Shown here in pieces: positions 16,967 to 26,266 of a stretch of 64,000 nt of DNA; positions within the stretch are counted from its first letter, which is position 1; every line of letters begins with the position of its first letter. Location of the stretch: NCBI GenBank assembly GCA_963783045.1, contig CAWAMD010000001.1:372001-436000 (forward strand). Reading direction: 5' to 3'. This DNA comes from CAWAMD01 sp963783045 (GTDB lineage: Bacteria > Actinomycetota > Nitriliruptoria > Nitriliruptorales > Nitriliruptoraceae). The notes under the pieces were generated by a model. The model saw only the letters and a program-made list of their open reading frames with translations. It searched no databases and was not told the origin of the DNA. A program made the translations under genes and the position numbers.

Positions 16967-19900
16967 TCAGCGGTGGACGGTCACCGCGACCACCGCCGAG
17001 CCGTTGCCGGCGTCATCGAACGCGCGCACGAGCAGCGTGTGCGTGCCCCTGCCGATCGTGCCGACCGCGGTGGGCGCGCCGGCGGTCGGTCCGCCCGGGA
17101 GCGTCGCCAGCTCGGTGGCGCGCTGCCAGTCCGTGCGTGCGGGCGCCCCGGGCAGCACCCGGACCTCGTAGTGGTCGGCGGTCCCGCAGGAACGGTCGTC
17201 GCCGGTCGGGGCGAAGCCGACGGTGACCTGCCCGGTGGGCAGCACGGTGGCGTCCAGGTCGCGGATCGGGGCGGGGCGCTCGGCGTCGCGGGCGTAGGCA
17301 CCGGAGTTGGCGGCGTCGTGGCCGTACTCGGGCCACTCGCTGACCGCGGTGCACGCGGCCGGCGACCAGGCCGTCGGCGTCCCGGCGTCGACGCCGGTCG
17401 GCCAGAACCGCAGGTAGCCCTCGCGGGTCATCGAGGTGAGCTCGAGGTGGCCGGTGTCCAGGCCAGGCGCCATGCCGACCGTCGGGGTCGACACGGTCCA
17501 GCCGCCGGTGAACTCGCGGCGCACCGCCGGCGCAGGGAACGACGACGCGGCGACGAGGTCGCCGACCGCGGAGGCCTGCAGCGCCTCGGCGTTGCCGTCG
17601 CCGGTCACGTCGGCGATCGCCGGGTGGTTGAAGAACTGCAGGTCGTTCACGACGATCGGGGCGTCGGGCTTCAGCTGCCCGGTGTTCGGGTCCCACAGAT
17701 TGAGGTAGTCGGCAGTGCCGACCTGCCGGGCCTCGAGCACGATGTCGAGCACCCGCCGCAGCCCCGCACCGGGGCCGGCGATCGTCGTCGTCAGCCCGCC
17801 GTCCATCGACCCGACCGCGAGCCCGCCGAGAGCGACGTACTCGGGCACGTCCTGGGTGAGGCCCGCCGTCGTGGACAGCACCCGGGCGGCGATCGACACG
17901 AACGCCTGCCGCCCCGCGTCGCCCGCGGTGGCCGTGAGCGTGTCGACGACCGAGAGCACCGCGGCGGTGACGGTCTTGAGGACGGTCGACACGGCACCGG
18001 GCTCGCTCGTGGCCAGCGTGTTGTCGCCGGACCCCGGGACGGTGCCGAGGTGGGAGGTCCCGTCGGCGTTGAAGACGTAGCCCGGTCCGGCCGCGGCGGC
18101 GGCCGCGATCTCCGGCGAGCCGTCCCCGTCGGCGTCGAACACGACCGGCTGGGTGTTCGGCCCGGCGGCGACGTAGGGCAGCAGGTCGGTGACGAGCAGC
18201 CCCATCTTCACGGGCCAGCCGGGCAGGTAGGCCTGGTCCTGCGTGTGCGGCGTGGCCGTCGAGGCGTCGGTTGCCGGCGTGTCCGCCCCGCGGTGGTCCA
18301 GCACGTACAGCCGCGTGTTGCCGGACCCGAGCGCCGACGCCGCCGCGGTCGCGACCGGCGCCGTCACGGGGTTCGTGTTCGGCGTCTCGGTGTACTCCTC
18401 GTTCACGGCGGCGAGCACCTCGGGGGTGCCGTCGCCGTTCGAGGTCGGCGAGCGACGGCGAGACGAGGATCTTCGTCCCGATCGCCGGGCTCGCGTCGTC
18501 GGTGTAGACCCAGAAGTGGGTCTGCGGGTCCATCGCCTTGACCTTGGCCGGGTCGCGCAGCACGACCGGCCAGCCGGCGACGGGCGTGCCGTCGGCGTGC
18601 CACGCGTAGACGTGGGCGTCGTTCGCGCCGACGACGATCTCCTGGCCGGGCGTGGACGGGTCGATGTCGCCGATCGCCGGGGCGGAGTTGATGCCCCAGT
18701 CACGCCCGTTCCACCGGTCGCGGACCGGACCTCCGGGTTGGTCACCGACGGCCGAGGCCTCGCCGTAGGGATCGGTCGTATCGACATAGTCGTCGCACCG
18801 GCCGGTGCCGCCGGACGCGATGCCCATGCCCTCGCAGGACGGCTCCTTCGACAGCCCGTAATCGACGGTCGTGGGGAACCCGTCACGCAGCGTGCCGTCG
18901 GGCTCGAAGACGTACATGCGGCCCTCGAGGTCGCCGATCGCCACCTCCAGGGTCCCGTCGCCGTCGAGGTCCTGCGCGGCGAGCGTGCCGAGCAGCACCG
19001 ACCCGTAGACCTTGGCGGTCACGTCGCCCCGGGTGAACGCGTTGTCCACGGGGTTCTGGCCGTCGCCGGCCAGGTGCCGCGCCACCGACGGGAGCTGGCC
19101 GACGTGGACGGGCCAGCCCGGCAGCTCCTCACCCGTCGTGATGTCGGTGAACGCGTGGATCACGCCGTCGGAGGTGGCGAGCAGCACCTCGTCGACCCCG
19201 TCACCGTTGAGGTCGTGGTAGCTCGGCGACCCGGCGCCGCCGGCGTAGCGGCCGAGCGCCCCGGCGTTGAGCCGGTCGGTGATACCGATGCCGGGGTCGT
19301 CCACCGCCCCGGACGCGTCCCGGGAGATCGGCACACCGAGGTCGTCGCGGACGGCGTCCTCGGTCGCCGGGTAGACGTCGATCTGCTTCTGGTGGACGGC
19401 CTCGTTGTTCACGTCGTCGGCCGGGTCGACCGGGTGCGCGATGACGCGCAGCCGCAGCCGCACCGCGTAGCGCTCGGGCTGGAACTCGGAGGTCGGGTCC
19501 TCGCCGGCCGTCCACGGCGTCGGGCCGTTGGCGACCGCGTCGCGCAGCGTTGCCGCGGACACACGGCCGAGCTCGCCGTCCACCGTGTGGGTCAGGCCCT
19601 CGTCGTGGGCGATCGGCGTCCACGGCCCGCCGGACGACTCACCGGACGCGTCCGCGCCCGTCGTGCCCGGCGCGGCCTGGACGCCCGGCGCGTACTCGAG
19701 GACCCAGTCGAACGTCCCGCCGGCGGCGGTGACGCGGTTCGCGGCGGCCCGCCCCCGGATGACGATCTGATCGGGTGCGGAGGGGTCGTCGGGCAGGATG
19801 AGCGTGCCGTCCTCACGCACCCCATACTGGCCCCACCAGCGGGGCCAGGTCAGGTCGGCCTCCGGCGGGATGCGGTCCTGCGCCGTCAGCGCGGGCGCGT

Positions 19901-21518
19901 CGCCGACGCCGTAGGGCCCGTCGCCCGGCACGTACTCCTTCTCGCCGTCCACACCGATGAACCGCAGCAGCCGCGCCGCGTTCGGCCGCCCGTACCCGGT
20001 GAAGTAGTCCCATCCCTTCACGGTGCGGTAGCGCTCGGACGCCGGCGTGGTCGTGCCGTAGTTGCCGGCCGGGGCCTGCGGGTCGGTGCCCTCGGGCGCC
20101 TGGTCGCAGAAGTTGTGGCCGGGGCAGGACGAGGCGAAGTCGATGTCGTCAGCCGACAGCCGCCACAGCTGCATGGCCTCCTCCGCCGACAGCGGGAAGC
20201 CGGCCTCGCTGCCGTCGTCGCGCACGTACGGCGTCATCTCCCCACGGTCGACGGCGTTGCGGGCCGCCGACTGGAGCAGCCCGGAGATCCCGGCGGACCG
20301 GCCCGTCGCCTCCGACGAGCAGGAGGTCGACGGGATCGCGAGGTACAGGTACCCGCCGTAGTTCGTGCACCCGTTGAAGTAGAGGTAGGACTGGGGCTTG
20401 GTGGTCGGCAGCGACGCGGTGCGGATCGAGTTCACCGGCATCGTGTGGTCGTAGGCGGCGGGCCACATGTGGTGGCCGGCGGCCTCGTCCGCCATCGACG
20501 CGTTGACGATCACCCCGTGCTGGTAGGCGTAGTCGAGCGCCGCCTGCGCGAACGAGGTGTGGTTGATCGTCCCGAGCGCCTCCTGGACCACGGACACGCC
20601 GTTGTCGGTCGCGTAGGTGACGGCCTCACCGAAGTGGTTCACGTCCGCGACGAACGAGTCCCCGACCCGCAGCGGCATGATCGTGCACGACGGGCAGGTC
20701 CCGTCGGTGAACCCGGCCTCGCCGTTGGAGTCCTCCGCCTCGCCGGTCCCGTGGCCGTAGTCGACGTCGTCCATCGGGTCGTTGTCGTCCTCGAAGAAGT
20801 CCCACCCGGAGATGTCGTCGACGTAGCCGTTGTGATCCGCGTCCACCCCGTCGGAGAACGTGCGGATGAGATCCTCGGGATCGATCTCGTCGTTGCCGTT
20901 GAGGTCGGACACCCGCGCGTCGGACCAGTAGTCGGCGACGTTGAACACGCCGTCGGGGTGCCCGTCGGGTGTGCCGTCGTGGTTCGTGTCGCCGTCCACG
21001 TCGTAGCCGCCGAACCGGGTGTCGTCCGGGTTCGTGCGCACGTTGCCGTCGGCGTCCTGCGGGCGGGGCAGCTCCGCGCGGTTGAGGTGGTACTTGCGCA
21101 GCAGCTCGGGGCGGGTCTCCTCCCAGCGGATCCCGGAGTCGAGCACGGCGATCGTGACGTCGGGACGACCGGTCGACACCTCCCAGGCCTTGTTCAGCCC
21201 CATGCCCTCGACGCCATAGAGCTCCTGCGGGTTGTCCGCCACCGAGGGGTCGGAGGTGTCGCGGTAGTCCGAGAACTTCCAGTCACCGACGCAGTCGAAC
21301 GACGACGGCAGGTCGTTGGTGGACGCCGCACCCTGCGAGCAGTCGCCGTTGTCGATCCGCAGCTGGTTCGCGTAGTCGTCCTCGTGGCCGCGGGGCGGGG
21401 TGGGGAACGGCATGTCGGCGTGGGCCGCCGGCGGGGCGAGCGCGACGGTCGTGGCCAGCACGAGGCCGGCGGCCAGCACGCGACGCAGACGTCGACGTGA
21501 CGAGATGCGGTTCGACAC
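16967..21518 (-). CDS. Secreted subtilase-like (S8) protein with FG-GAP repeats, one frameshift
   Basis: About 1,517 residues from GTG 21518 (ggagga upstream). A signal peptide (RRRLRRVLAAGLVLATTVAL, cleavage after AHA) is followed by an S8 domain: Asp in 'VTIAVLDSGI' near residue 128 and His in 'DYGHGTGEAED' near 257. The block that should hold the nucleophile reads 'SSEATGRSAGISGLL' near 405, with Thr at the place of Ser in GTSxAxP. The second half has FG-GAP/VCBS-type calcium-binding repeats ('DLNGDGVDEVLLAT', 'DLDGDGTLEVAIGD', 'DADGDGSPEIAAA', 'DVTGDGNAEAL'), a beta-propeller module. The frame breaks once near 18445 inside the repeat 'DLE/NGDGTPEVLAAV'. Probably a cell-surface or secreted protein. 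Confidence 0.85.
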
Positions 21519-21846
21519 GGGTTCCTCCGAGCTCTGGTGATGCCGCCGGGACGTGCGAGGTCCTGGTCCGCGCCGCTGCGCGACGTACCGACTGGTATCC
21601 CGGAGGGTCTTCGACGGCGTCCCGCCCGATTCCTCCCCGCAGGCACGCACGTTGCGGTCGGGGACGGGCGATGCCTCCGCCGGCGCCGAGCGCGCGCGGG
21701 GACACCTGCCATCCCGCTCCCAGTCGAGGCGCCGAAGCAGCGCGCGCGCGGGGACACCCGTCACATACCGCCCAGCGAGGCCCCGGATACGTTCTTCGCG
21801 ATCCGGTTGCCCGACCGCCCGGCCGCCCGGTCCCAGGAGGTGCGCG
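21519..21846. other. 328-bp intergenic region between divergent genes
   Basis: Carries the promoters of the subtilase-like gene (minus) and the VanZ gene (plus). A GC-alternating motif occurs twice, at 21689-21706 and 21739-21758; both copies end in CGCGCGCGGGGACACC, are preceded by ggcgccga, and lie about 50 bp apart. The alternating CG tracts are able to adopt Z-DNA. I see no further gene; open frames here lack starts and coding bias. Confidence 0.4.
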
Positions 21847-22392
21847 TTGACCAGGACGTCGCGCCGCGTGCTGGACGTGCTGCTCGCCTGCTACGTCGCG
21901 GGCGCGCTGTGGCTGACGTTCGGACCGAGCCCCGACATGCCGACCGTCACCTTCGTCGTGCGTACCTACCAGCAGCACGTCGTGGCCAGCGACGCGCAGG
22001 GCAACCCCACGGACGTGGCGGTGCGTCGCTGGTCCTACAAGACACAGTGGTCGAGCACCGAGACCGAGCGGGGCGCCAACGTCCTCCTCTTCATCCCGGC
22101 CGGGGTCCTCGCGCTCCTGCGCTGGCGGCGGCTGTCCGCCGGCCGGCTGCTCGCGGGTCTCGTGCTGGGGTCGGTGTCGATCGAGCTCCTCCAGCTGGTC
22201 TTCTTCACCGCCCGACATGCGCAGGTGATCAACGTCGTGACGAACGGCTCGGGGGCGGCGATCGGGGTGGGCCTGGGCGTCCTCGCCCGTCGGCGCGCCG
22301 CACGCCGCGCACGCGACCGGGCGGACCGCCCCGACGCCGGGCCGGAGCTCGACAGGGAACGCACGGTCACCGAGGAGGCTGGGACGCGATGA
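21847..22392 (+). CDS. VanZ-like membrane protein
   Basis: 181 residues. TTG 21847 is preceded by caggaggt at good spacing; no ATG or GTG fits. There are four hydrophobic segments ('VLLACYVAGALWLTFGP', 'NVLLFIPAGVLALL', 'LLAGLVLGSVSIELLQLVFF', 'VVTNGSGAAIGVGLGVL'). 'NVLLFIPAG', 'SIELLQ' and 'NVVTNGSGAAIG' match the VanZ family pattern. VanZ-like proteins are small membrane proteins of poorly known role, some linked to glycopeptide tolerance or envelope modification. Its stop overlaps the start of the lipoprotein gene. Confidence 0.8.
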   Translation: MTRTSRRVLDVLLACYVAGALWLTFGPSPDMPTVTFVVRTYQQHVVASDAQGNPTDVAVRRWSYKTQWSSTETERGANVLLFIPAGVLALLRWRRLSAGRLLAGLVLGSVSIELLQLVFFTARHAQVINVVTNGSGAAIGVGLGVLARRRAARRARDRADRPDAGPELDRERTVTEEAGTR

Positions 22393-23451
22393 GACGAACC
22401 GGGTACGCGGCGCTCGTGGCCGCCGCGATCCTCCTCGCCGGGTGCAGCAGCGGCTCGGCCGCCGACCCGCCGGTCGCCTCTCCGACGCCGCCGGCCACGG
22501 CCACCGCGCCGCCGGCCGCGTCCCCCGGGTCCGCCTCCCCGTCCACGGCGCCGCCGGCCGCGACGGATGCCGACCCCGTCACGCTGACCACCGAGTTCCT
22601 GTCACAGGTGGCGCTCGGCCGGGATCCCGGATCCGTCGCGGACGAGACCGCCAGCGCGCAGGCCAGGGAGCTCCCCCTCTGGGGTGCCGCGTCCGGGCAG
22701 ACGGTCCGGGTCGAGATCGTCACGGAGGCGGGCATGCCGGATCCGTGTCCCGTCGTCGGTGACGCGCACCTGCTGTGCGTCGCGACCGTCCGCGTCGATC
22801 CGGCGCCCGACGCGTCCACCCTCGGGGACTGGGACGTGACCCTCGGCTTCCCGGGGACCGACTGCTGCGACGCCGAGGGCAACGTGACCATCCCCGACGA
22901 CGCGGTGCTGACCGTGCAGGACGTGCGGGCGCACGAGGTCGCCGACGGCAGCGCGGCGCCACCGAGCACAAGCGAGTCGGGCGGGTCGAGCGGGTCGGAT
23001 TCTGGGTGCGTCGGTCGGCGGGCCGGCCGGCGACTGGGACGGGGTCCGCTACGACCTCGGGGCGATCCTCGCGGTCCAGGACCGGGTCGAGCCGGTCACG
23101 ATCGACCTCGACCGGTGGAGCCTCGCCGGCGACGACGGCCAGTACCACGACGCGCCCTCGTTCACCGAGGAGCCGATCGTCGCCTACAACACCGACATGC
23201 CGTTCCAGAACCAGTCGAACCGGACCCGCACCTACGTCGTCGGTCCCGCCGCCGAGCTGCTGGAGCTCGACCCGGCGACGCGCGACGACAGCTGTGGCGG
23301 CGAGCCGACCGTCGCGCCGCGCTGGCTCGAGCACCCACTCGAGGACCTCGGCCGCTTCGTCACCGGCGCGAACGACTACTCGCAGCAGGTCTCGCTGACC
23401 TTCGACGACGCCGGCGAGGTCACCCGCATCCGTGTGAGCTACAGCTGCTGA
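22389..23451 (+). CDS. Lipoprotein of unknown function, one frameshift
   Basis: ATG 22389 overlaps the VanZ stop. The N-terminus is a lipoprotein signal (AALVAAAILLAGCSS; lipobox LAGC, Cys near residue 20) followed by a Pro/Ala/Ser/Thr-rich linker. A first domain ends near residue 190. The frame breaks at about 22975 in a repetitive 'gggcgggtcgagcgggtcgg' stretch and resumes as 'DWDGVRYDLGAILAV', 'QYHDAPSFTEEPIVAYN' and ends 'VTRIRVSYSC'. I do not recognise either domain. It could also be two genes, but no start precedes the second half. Confidence 0.65.
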
Positions 23452-23521
23452 GCCGACTGCGACACCGGCACGTCGCGGTTCCCGGGGCCGGCATCCCGAC
23501 GTCGGTCCGCCAAGCCGGTGG

Positions 23522-23569
23522 TTGACAGGGCGCGCCCCGCGCCGTAGGTTTAGTACCGACCGGACGGTA
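23522..23569 (+). promoter_or_regulatory. Promoter with TetR-type operator upstream of the mutase operon
   Basis: A sigma-70-like promoter is visible: TTGACA (23522-23527), a 17-bp spacer, TAGGTT (23545-23550). Three bases later an imperfect palindrome TACCGACCGGACGGTA covers 23554-23569, where transcription would start. The same 16-mer, in the same geometry, occurs at 28731-28746. A TetR gene ends this operon, so autorepression is the natural reading. Confidence 0.7.
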
Positions 23570-23639
23570 TGAACCTGCCGAAAGAGGGGCCAGCCCCCCG
23601 ACCGGTGCCACGTCGATGGGATGCCATGAAGGTGAAGGG

Positions 23640-25262
23640 ATGACGCCGGTGGACGGCGACCGAACCGTGTCCGGGTTGCCGGTGGCGGCGATCTACGGGC
23701 CCGAGGACGTCCCGCCGGCACATCGGGAGCGGCTGGACGCGCCGGCGGGTGTGCCGCCGTTCCTCCGTGGCGCCTACCCCGAGATGTACCGCTCGCGTCC
23801 CTGGCGGATCTTCCAGCTGAGCGGTTTCGGCGACCCGGAGGACGAGCGGGAGCGCATCAAGTTCCTCCTCGCCCACGGCGAGACCGGCTTCCTGATGGAG
23901 CATGACCGCAACACGGCGGACCATCTCTACGACGTCGACCATCCCGACGTGGTCGCTCGCCGAGAGGACGTGGGCCTGACCGGCGCGGTCATCCAGAGCA
24001 TCCGGGACTACGAGACCGTCCTCGACGGCATCCCCATCGAGGGCCTGTACGCCCACCCCGGTGGGGCCGTGGTGCAGCACGCGCCGTTCGCCCTCGCCAG
24101 CTACTGGACGGTGGCGCGCCGGCGCGGCCACGACCTGCGGCGCCTGTCGGGAACCGGGCAGTCCGACTACTTTCTCACCTACCTCGGCTGCCCACCGAAG
24201 CAGCAGGTCCCCACCGACGCCGGGCTCCGGTTCAACCTCGACATCGTCGAGTTCTGCGCCGAGCATCTTCCCCGCTGGGTCCCCGTCTCGATCGCCGCCT
24301 ACAACGCGGCGGACACCGGCCTCAACGCCTGGCAGGAGCTCGGTGCGCTCTTCGCCAACGCCGTCGAGTACCTCGACGGCCTGCGTGATCGCGGCCGGAC
24401 CGACCTGGCTCGCGCCGCCCGCGGTGTCGGAGGCGTGAACTTCCGGGTCGGCATGGACCTGTTCGAGGACATCGCGAAGCTGCGGGCCGCCCGGGTCATG
24501 TGGCACGACCTGTTGGCGCGGCGGTACGGGATCACCGACCCCCGAGCTGCCCAGCTGCGGATCCACATCGTCACGGCAGGCTCGGCGATGACCTACCAGC
24601 AGCCGCTGAACAACATCGTCCGCGGCACCCTGATGGGCCTCGCCGCCGTGCTCGGTGGCACGCAGTCGCTCGGGGTGTCGGGCTACGACGAGGCGATCTC
24701 GGTCCCGGCCGAGCATGCCCACCAGATGTCCGTCCGCATCCAGCAGATCCTGCAGGAGGAGACCGGCGTCATGCGCGTCGTCGACCCGCTCGGTGGCTCG
24801 TGGTACGTGGAGTCGCTGACGGCAGAGCTGATGGAGCGGGCCTGGGGCTTCTACGAGGAGATCGAGCAGCAGGGTGGGTTCCTGTCGGCGCTGGACGACG
24901 GCTGGCTGCATCAGCAGGCGATCGAGAACCAGGTCGCGTGGGCCCGCTCGCTCGAGGACGGCAGCCGAACGATCGTCGGCGTCACCGACCACGTCGAGGA
25001 CAGCTCGCCGTTCGTCGTGGACGGCTTCGAGGCCGACCCGGGCGTATGGGACCGCGCCTCGGCACGGCTCGCCGACCTGCGCCGCAGCCGTGACGGACGC
25101 CGCGCGACTGACGCGCTGCGCGCGCTCGAGGACACGTGCCGCGGGACGGACAACCTCATGCCCGCGATGCTCGAGGCCGTCGACGCAGAGGTCAGCCTCG
25201 GCGAGATCGGCGATGTGTTCCGCAGCGTGTTCGGGGACTGGGACGTCCCCATCGACGTGTGA
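23640..25262 (+). CDS. B12-dependent acyl-CoA mutase, catalytic (large) subunit
   Basis: 540 residues, the length of a methylmalonyl-CoA mutase (MCM) catalytic domain without its B12 domain. 'YPEMYRSRPWRIFQLSGFG', 'DYETVLDGIPI', 'LRIHIVTAGSAMTYQQPLNN', 'GGTQSLGVSGYDEA' and 'VDPLGGSWYVE' are family landmarks. Substrate-site residues differ from MCM: at the RxY position of 'RPWTIRQYAGF' this protein has F58 and L60, and the His of 'SGYHMQEAG' is N222, while the carboxylate-binding Arg is kept (R197). It rearranges a carbon skeleton of an acyl-CoA with adenosylcobalamin bound by the next gene's product. The substrate is probably not plain methylmalonyl-CoA. I chose ATG 23640 (gaaggtga upstream); ATG 23616 is an alternative. 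Confidence 0.88.
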   Translation: MTPVDGDRTVSGLPVAAIYGPEDVPPAHRERLDAPAGVPPFLRGAYPEMYRSRPWRIFQLSGFGDPEDERERIKFLLAHGETGFLMEHDRNTADHLYDVDHPDVVARREDVGLTGAVIQSIRDYETVLDGIPIEGLYAHPGGAVVQHAPFALASYWTVARRRGHDLRRLSGTGQSDYFLTYLGCPPKQQVPTDAGLRFNLDIVEFCAEHLPRWVPVSIAAYNAADTGLNAWQELGALFANAVEYLDGLRDRGRTDLARAARGVGGVNFRVGMDLFEDIAKLRAARVMWHDLLARRYGITDPRAAQLRIHIVTAGSAMTYQQPLNNIVRGTLMGLAAVLGGTQSLGVSGYDEAISVPAEHAHQMSVRIQQILQEETGVMRVVDPLGGSWYVESLTAELMERAWGFYEEIEQQGGFLSALDDGWLHQQAIENQVAWARSLEDGSRTIVGVTDHVEDSSPFVVDGFEADPGVWDRASARLADLRRSRDGRRATDALRALEDTCRGTDNLMPAMLEAVDAEVSLGEIGDVFRSVFGDWDVPIDV

Positions 25263-25272
25263 TGAGGGGACG

Positions 25273-26172
25273 ATGAAGATCCTTCTGGCCAAGACCGCGC
25301 TCGACGGACACTGGCGCGGCGTCAACGTCGTGGCGCGCGCGCTGCGCGACGACGGCCACGAGGTGGTGATGCTCGGCATGGCGCGCGACGACGAGATCGC
25401 CGCGGTCGCGATCGACGAGGACGTCGACCTCGTCGGCCTGAACGTGGGCGGTCGGGTGGAGGTCGTCGAGCGGATCGTCGCAGCGCTTCGCGAGGCGGCG
25501 CCGGACCTGCCGGTGTTCGCGGGCGGGATCGTGCCGCCCTGGGCCGCACGCCGGCTCGAAGCGCAGGGCATCGCGGTCTACCCGCCCGGCTCCTCGCTGG
25601 CGGACATCGTGGACGCCGCCCGGCGGCTCGCGACCGATGCTGCGTCGGACGCGAGCACGCCCGCGCCGTCGCCGTCCCCCGCCGAGCGCCGGGCCGTAGC
25701 AGCACGACGGCTGCTCGCGTCGGCCGGCGGACCGGGGAGTGGCACCGGCGGCGCCGGGATGGGTGAGCCCGATGCGGTCGGGCCCGACGCGCACGCCGTG
25801 CTCGTGGCAGCCGCCCGGGCCGTGGCGGAGACCGTGTACGACCCACGGCATGTCGGCCCCGAGCCGAAGGGGACGGTGACGGACCATCTGAAGGCGCTCG
25901 CGACCGTGGCGGCCGAGGCCGGCGTCGTCAGGGAGCTCTCGGCACGGCTACCCGACACGGTCAGAGAACCGCTCGCCGACGCCCGGCGGGCATATGTCTC
26001 GGCGCTCGCGGCGCAGTTCGGCGACCGCGCGGACGCCGAGGTCGCGGCAGGGCTCGTCGTCGACGCGCTGGACGGGACCTGGCGGCGGCTGCTGGACGGC
26101 CATGAGGTCGACGGGCTCGCCGCCACCTACGTGGAAGCCCTCGGCAGCTTCTGGCCGACGCGTCCGGAATGA
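25273..26172 (+). CDS. Cobalamin-binding subunit of the acyl-CoA mutase with extra C-terminal domain
   Basis: 299 residues. Residues 1-125 are a B12-binding Rossmann domain: 'KTALDGHWRG' gives the DxHxxG motif (D11, H13, G16) that ligates cobalt through His, and 'VFAGGIVPPW' is the GG loop. The rest is a Pro/Ser/Ala-rich linker and a helical domain of about 125 residues (AVLVAAARAVAETVYDP to YVEALGSFWP) that I do not recognise; stand-alone B12 subunits of isobutyryl- or hydroxyisobutyryl-CoA mutases end after the first domain. The gene starts 10 bp after the catalytic subunit, as in split mutases. Confidence 0.85.
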   Translation: MKILLAKTALDGHWRGVNVVARALRDDGHEVVMLGMARDDEIAAVAIDEDVDLVGLNVGGRVEVVERIVAALREAAPDLPVFAGGIVPPWAARRLEAQGIAVYPPGSSLADIVDAARRLATDAASDASTPAPSPSPAERRAVAARRLLASAGGPGSGTGGAGMGEPDAVGPDAHAVLVAAARAVAETVYDPRHVGPEPKGTVTDHLKALATVAAEAGVVRELSARLPDTVREPLADARRAYVSALAAQFGDRADAEVAAGLVVDALDGTWRRLLDGHEVDGLAATYVEALGSFWPTRPE

Positions 26173-26266
26173 GGGAGCCGGCGTCGGCGACACGAGGGTC
26201 GATGACAGCGGGATCGGTGACACGAGGATCGGCGGCCCGGACAGGCGCCAGGAAGTGGGAGAAACG

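Noticed and set aside
18243..21500. Plus-strand open frame of over 1,000 codons opposite the subtilase-like gene
   Set aside because: No domain or start context; it mirrors the codon bias of the real minus-strand gene.
26173..26266. Small peptide gene between the B12 subunit and the ligase
   Set aside because: The open stretch comes from imperfect repeats of gacacgagg and has no ribosome site.
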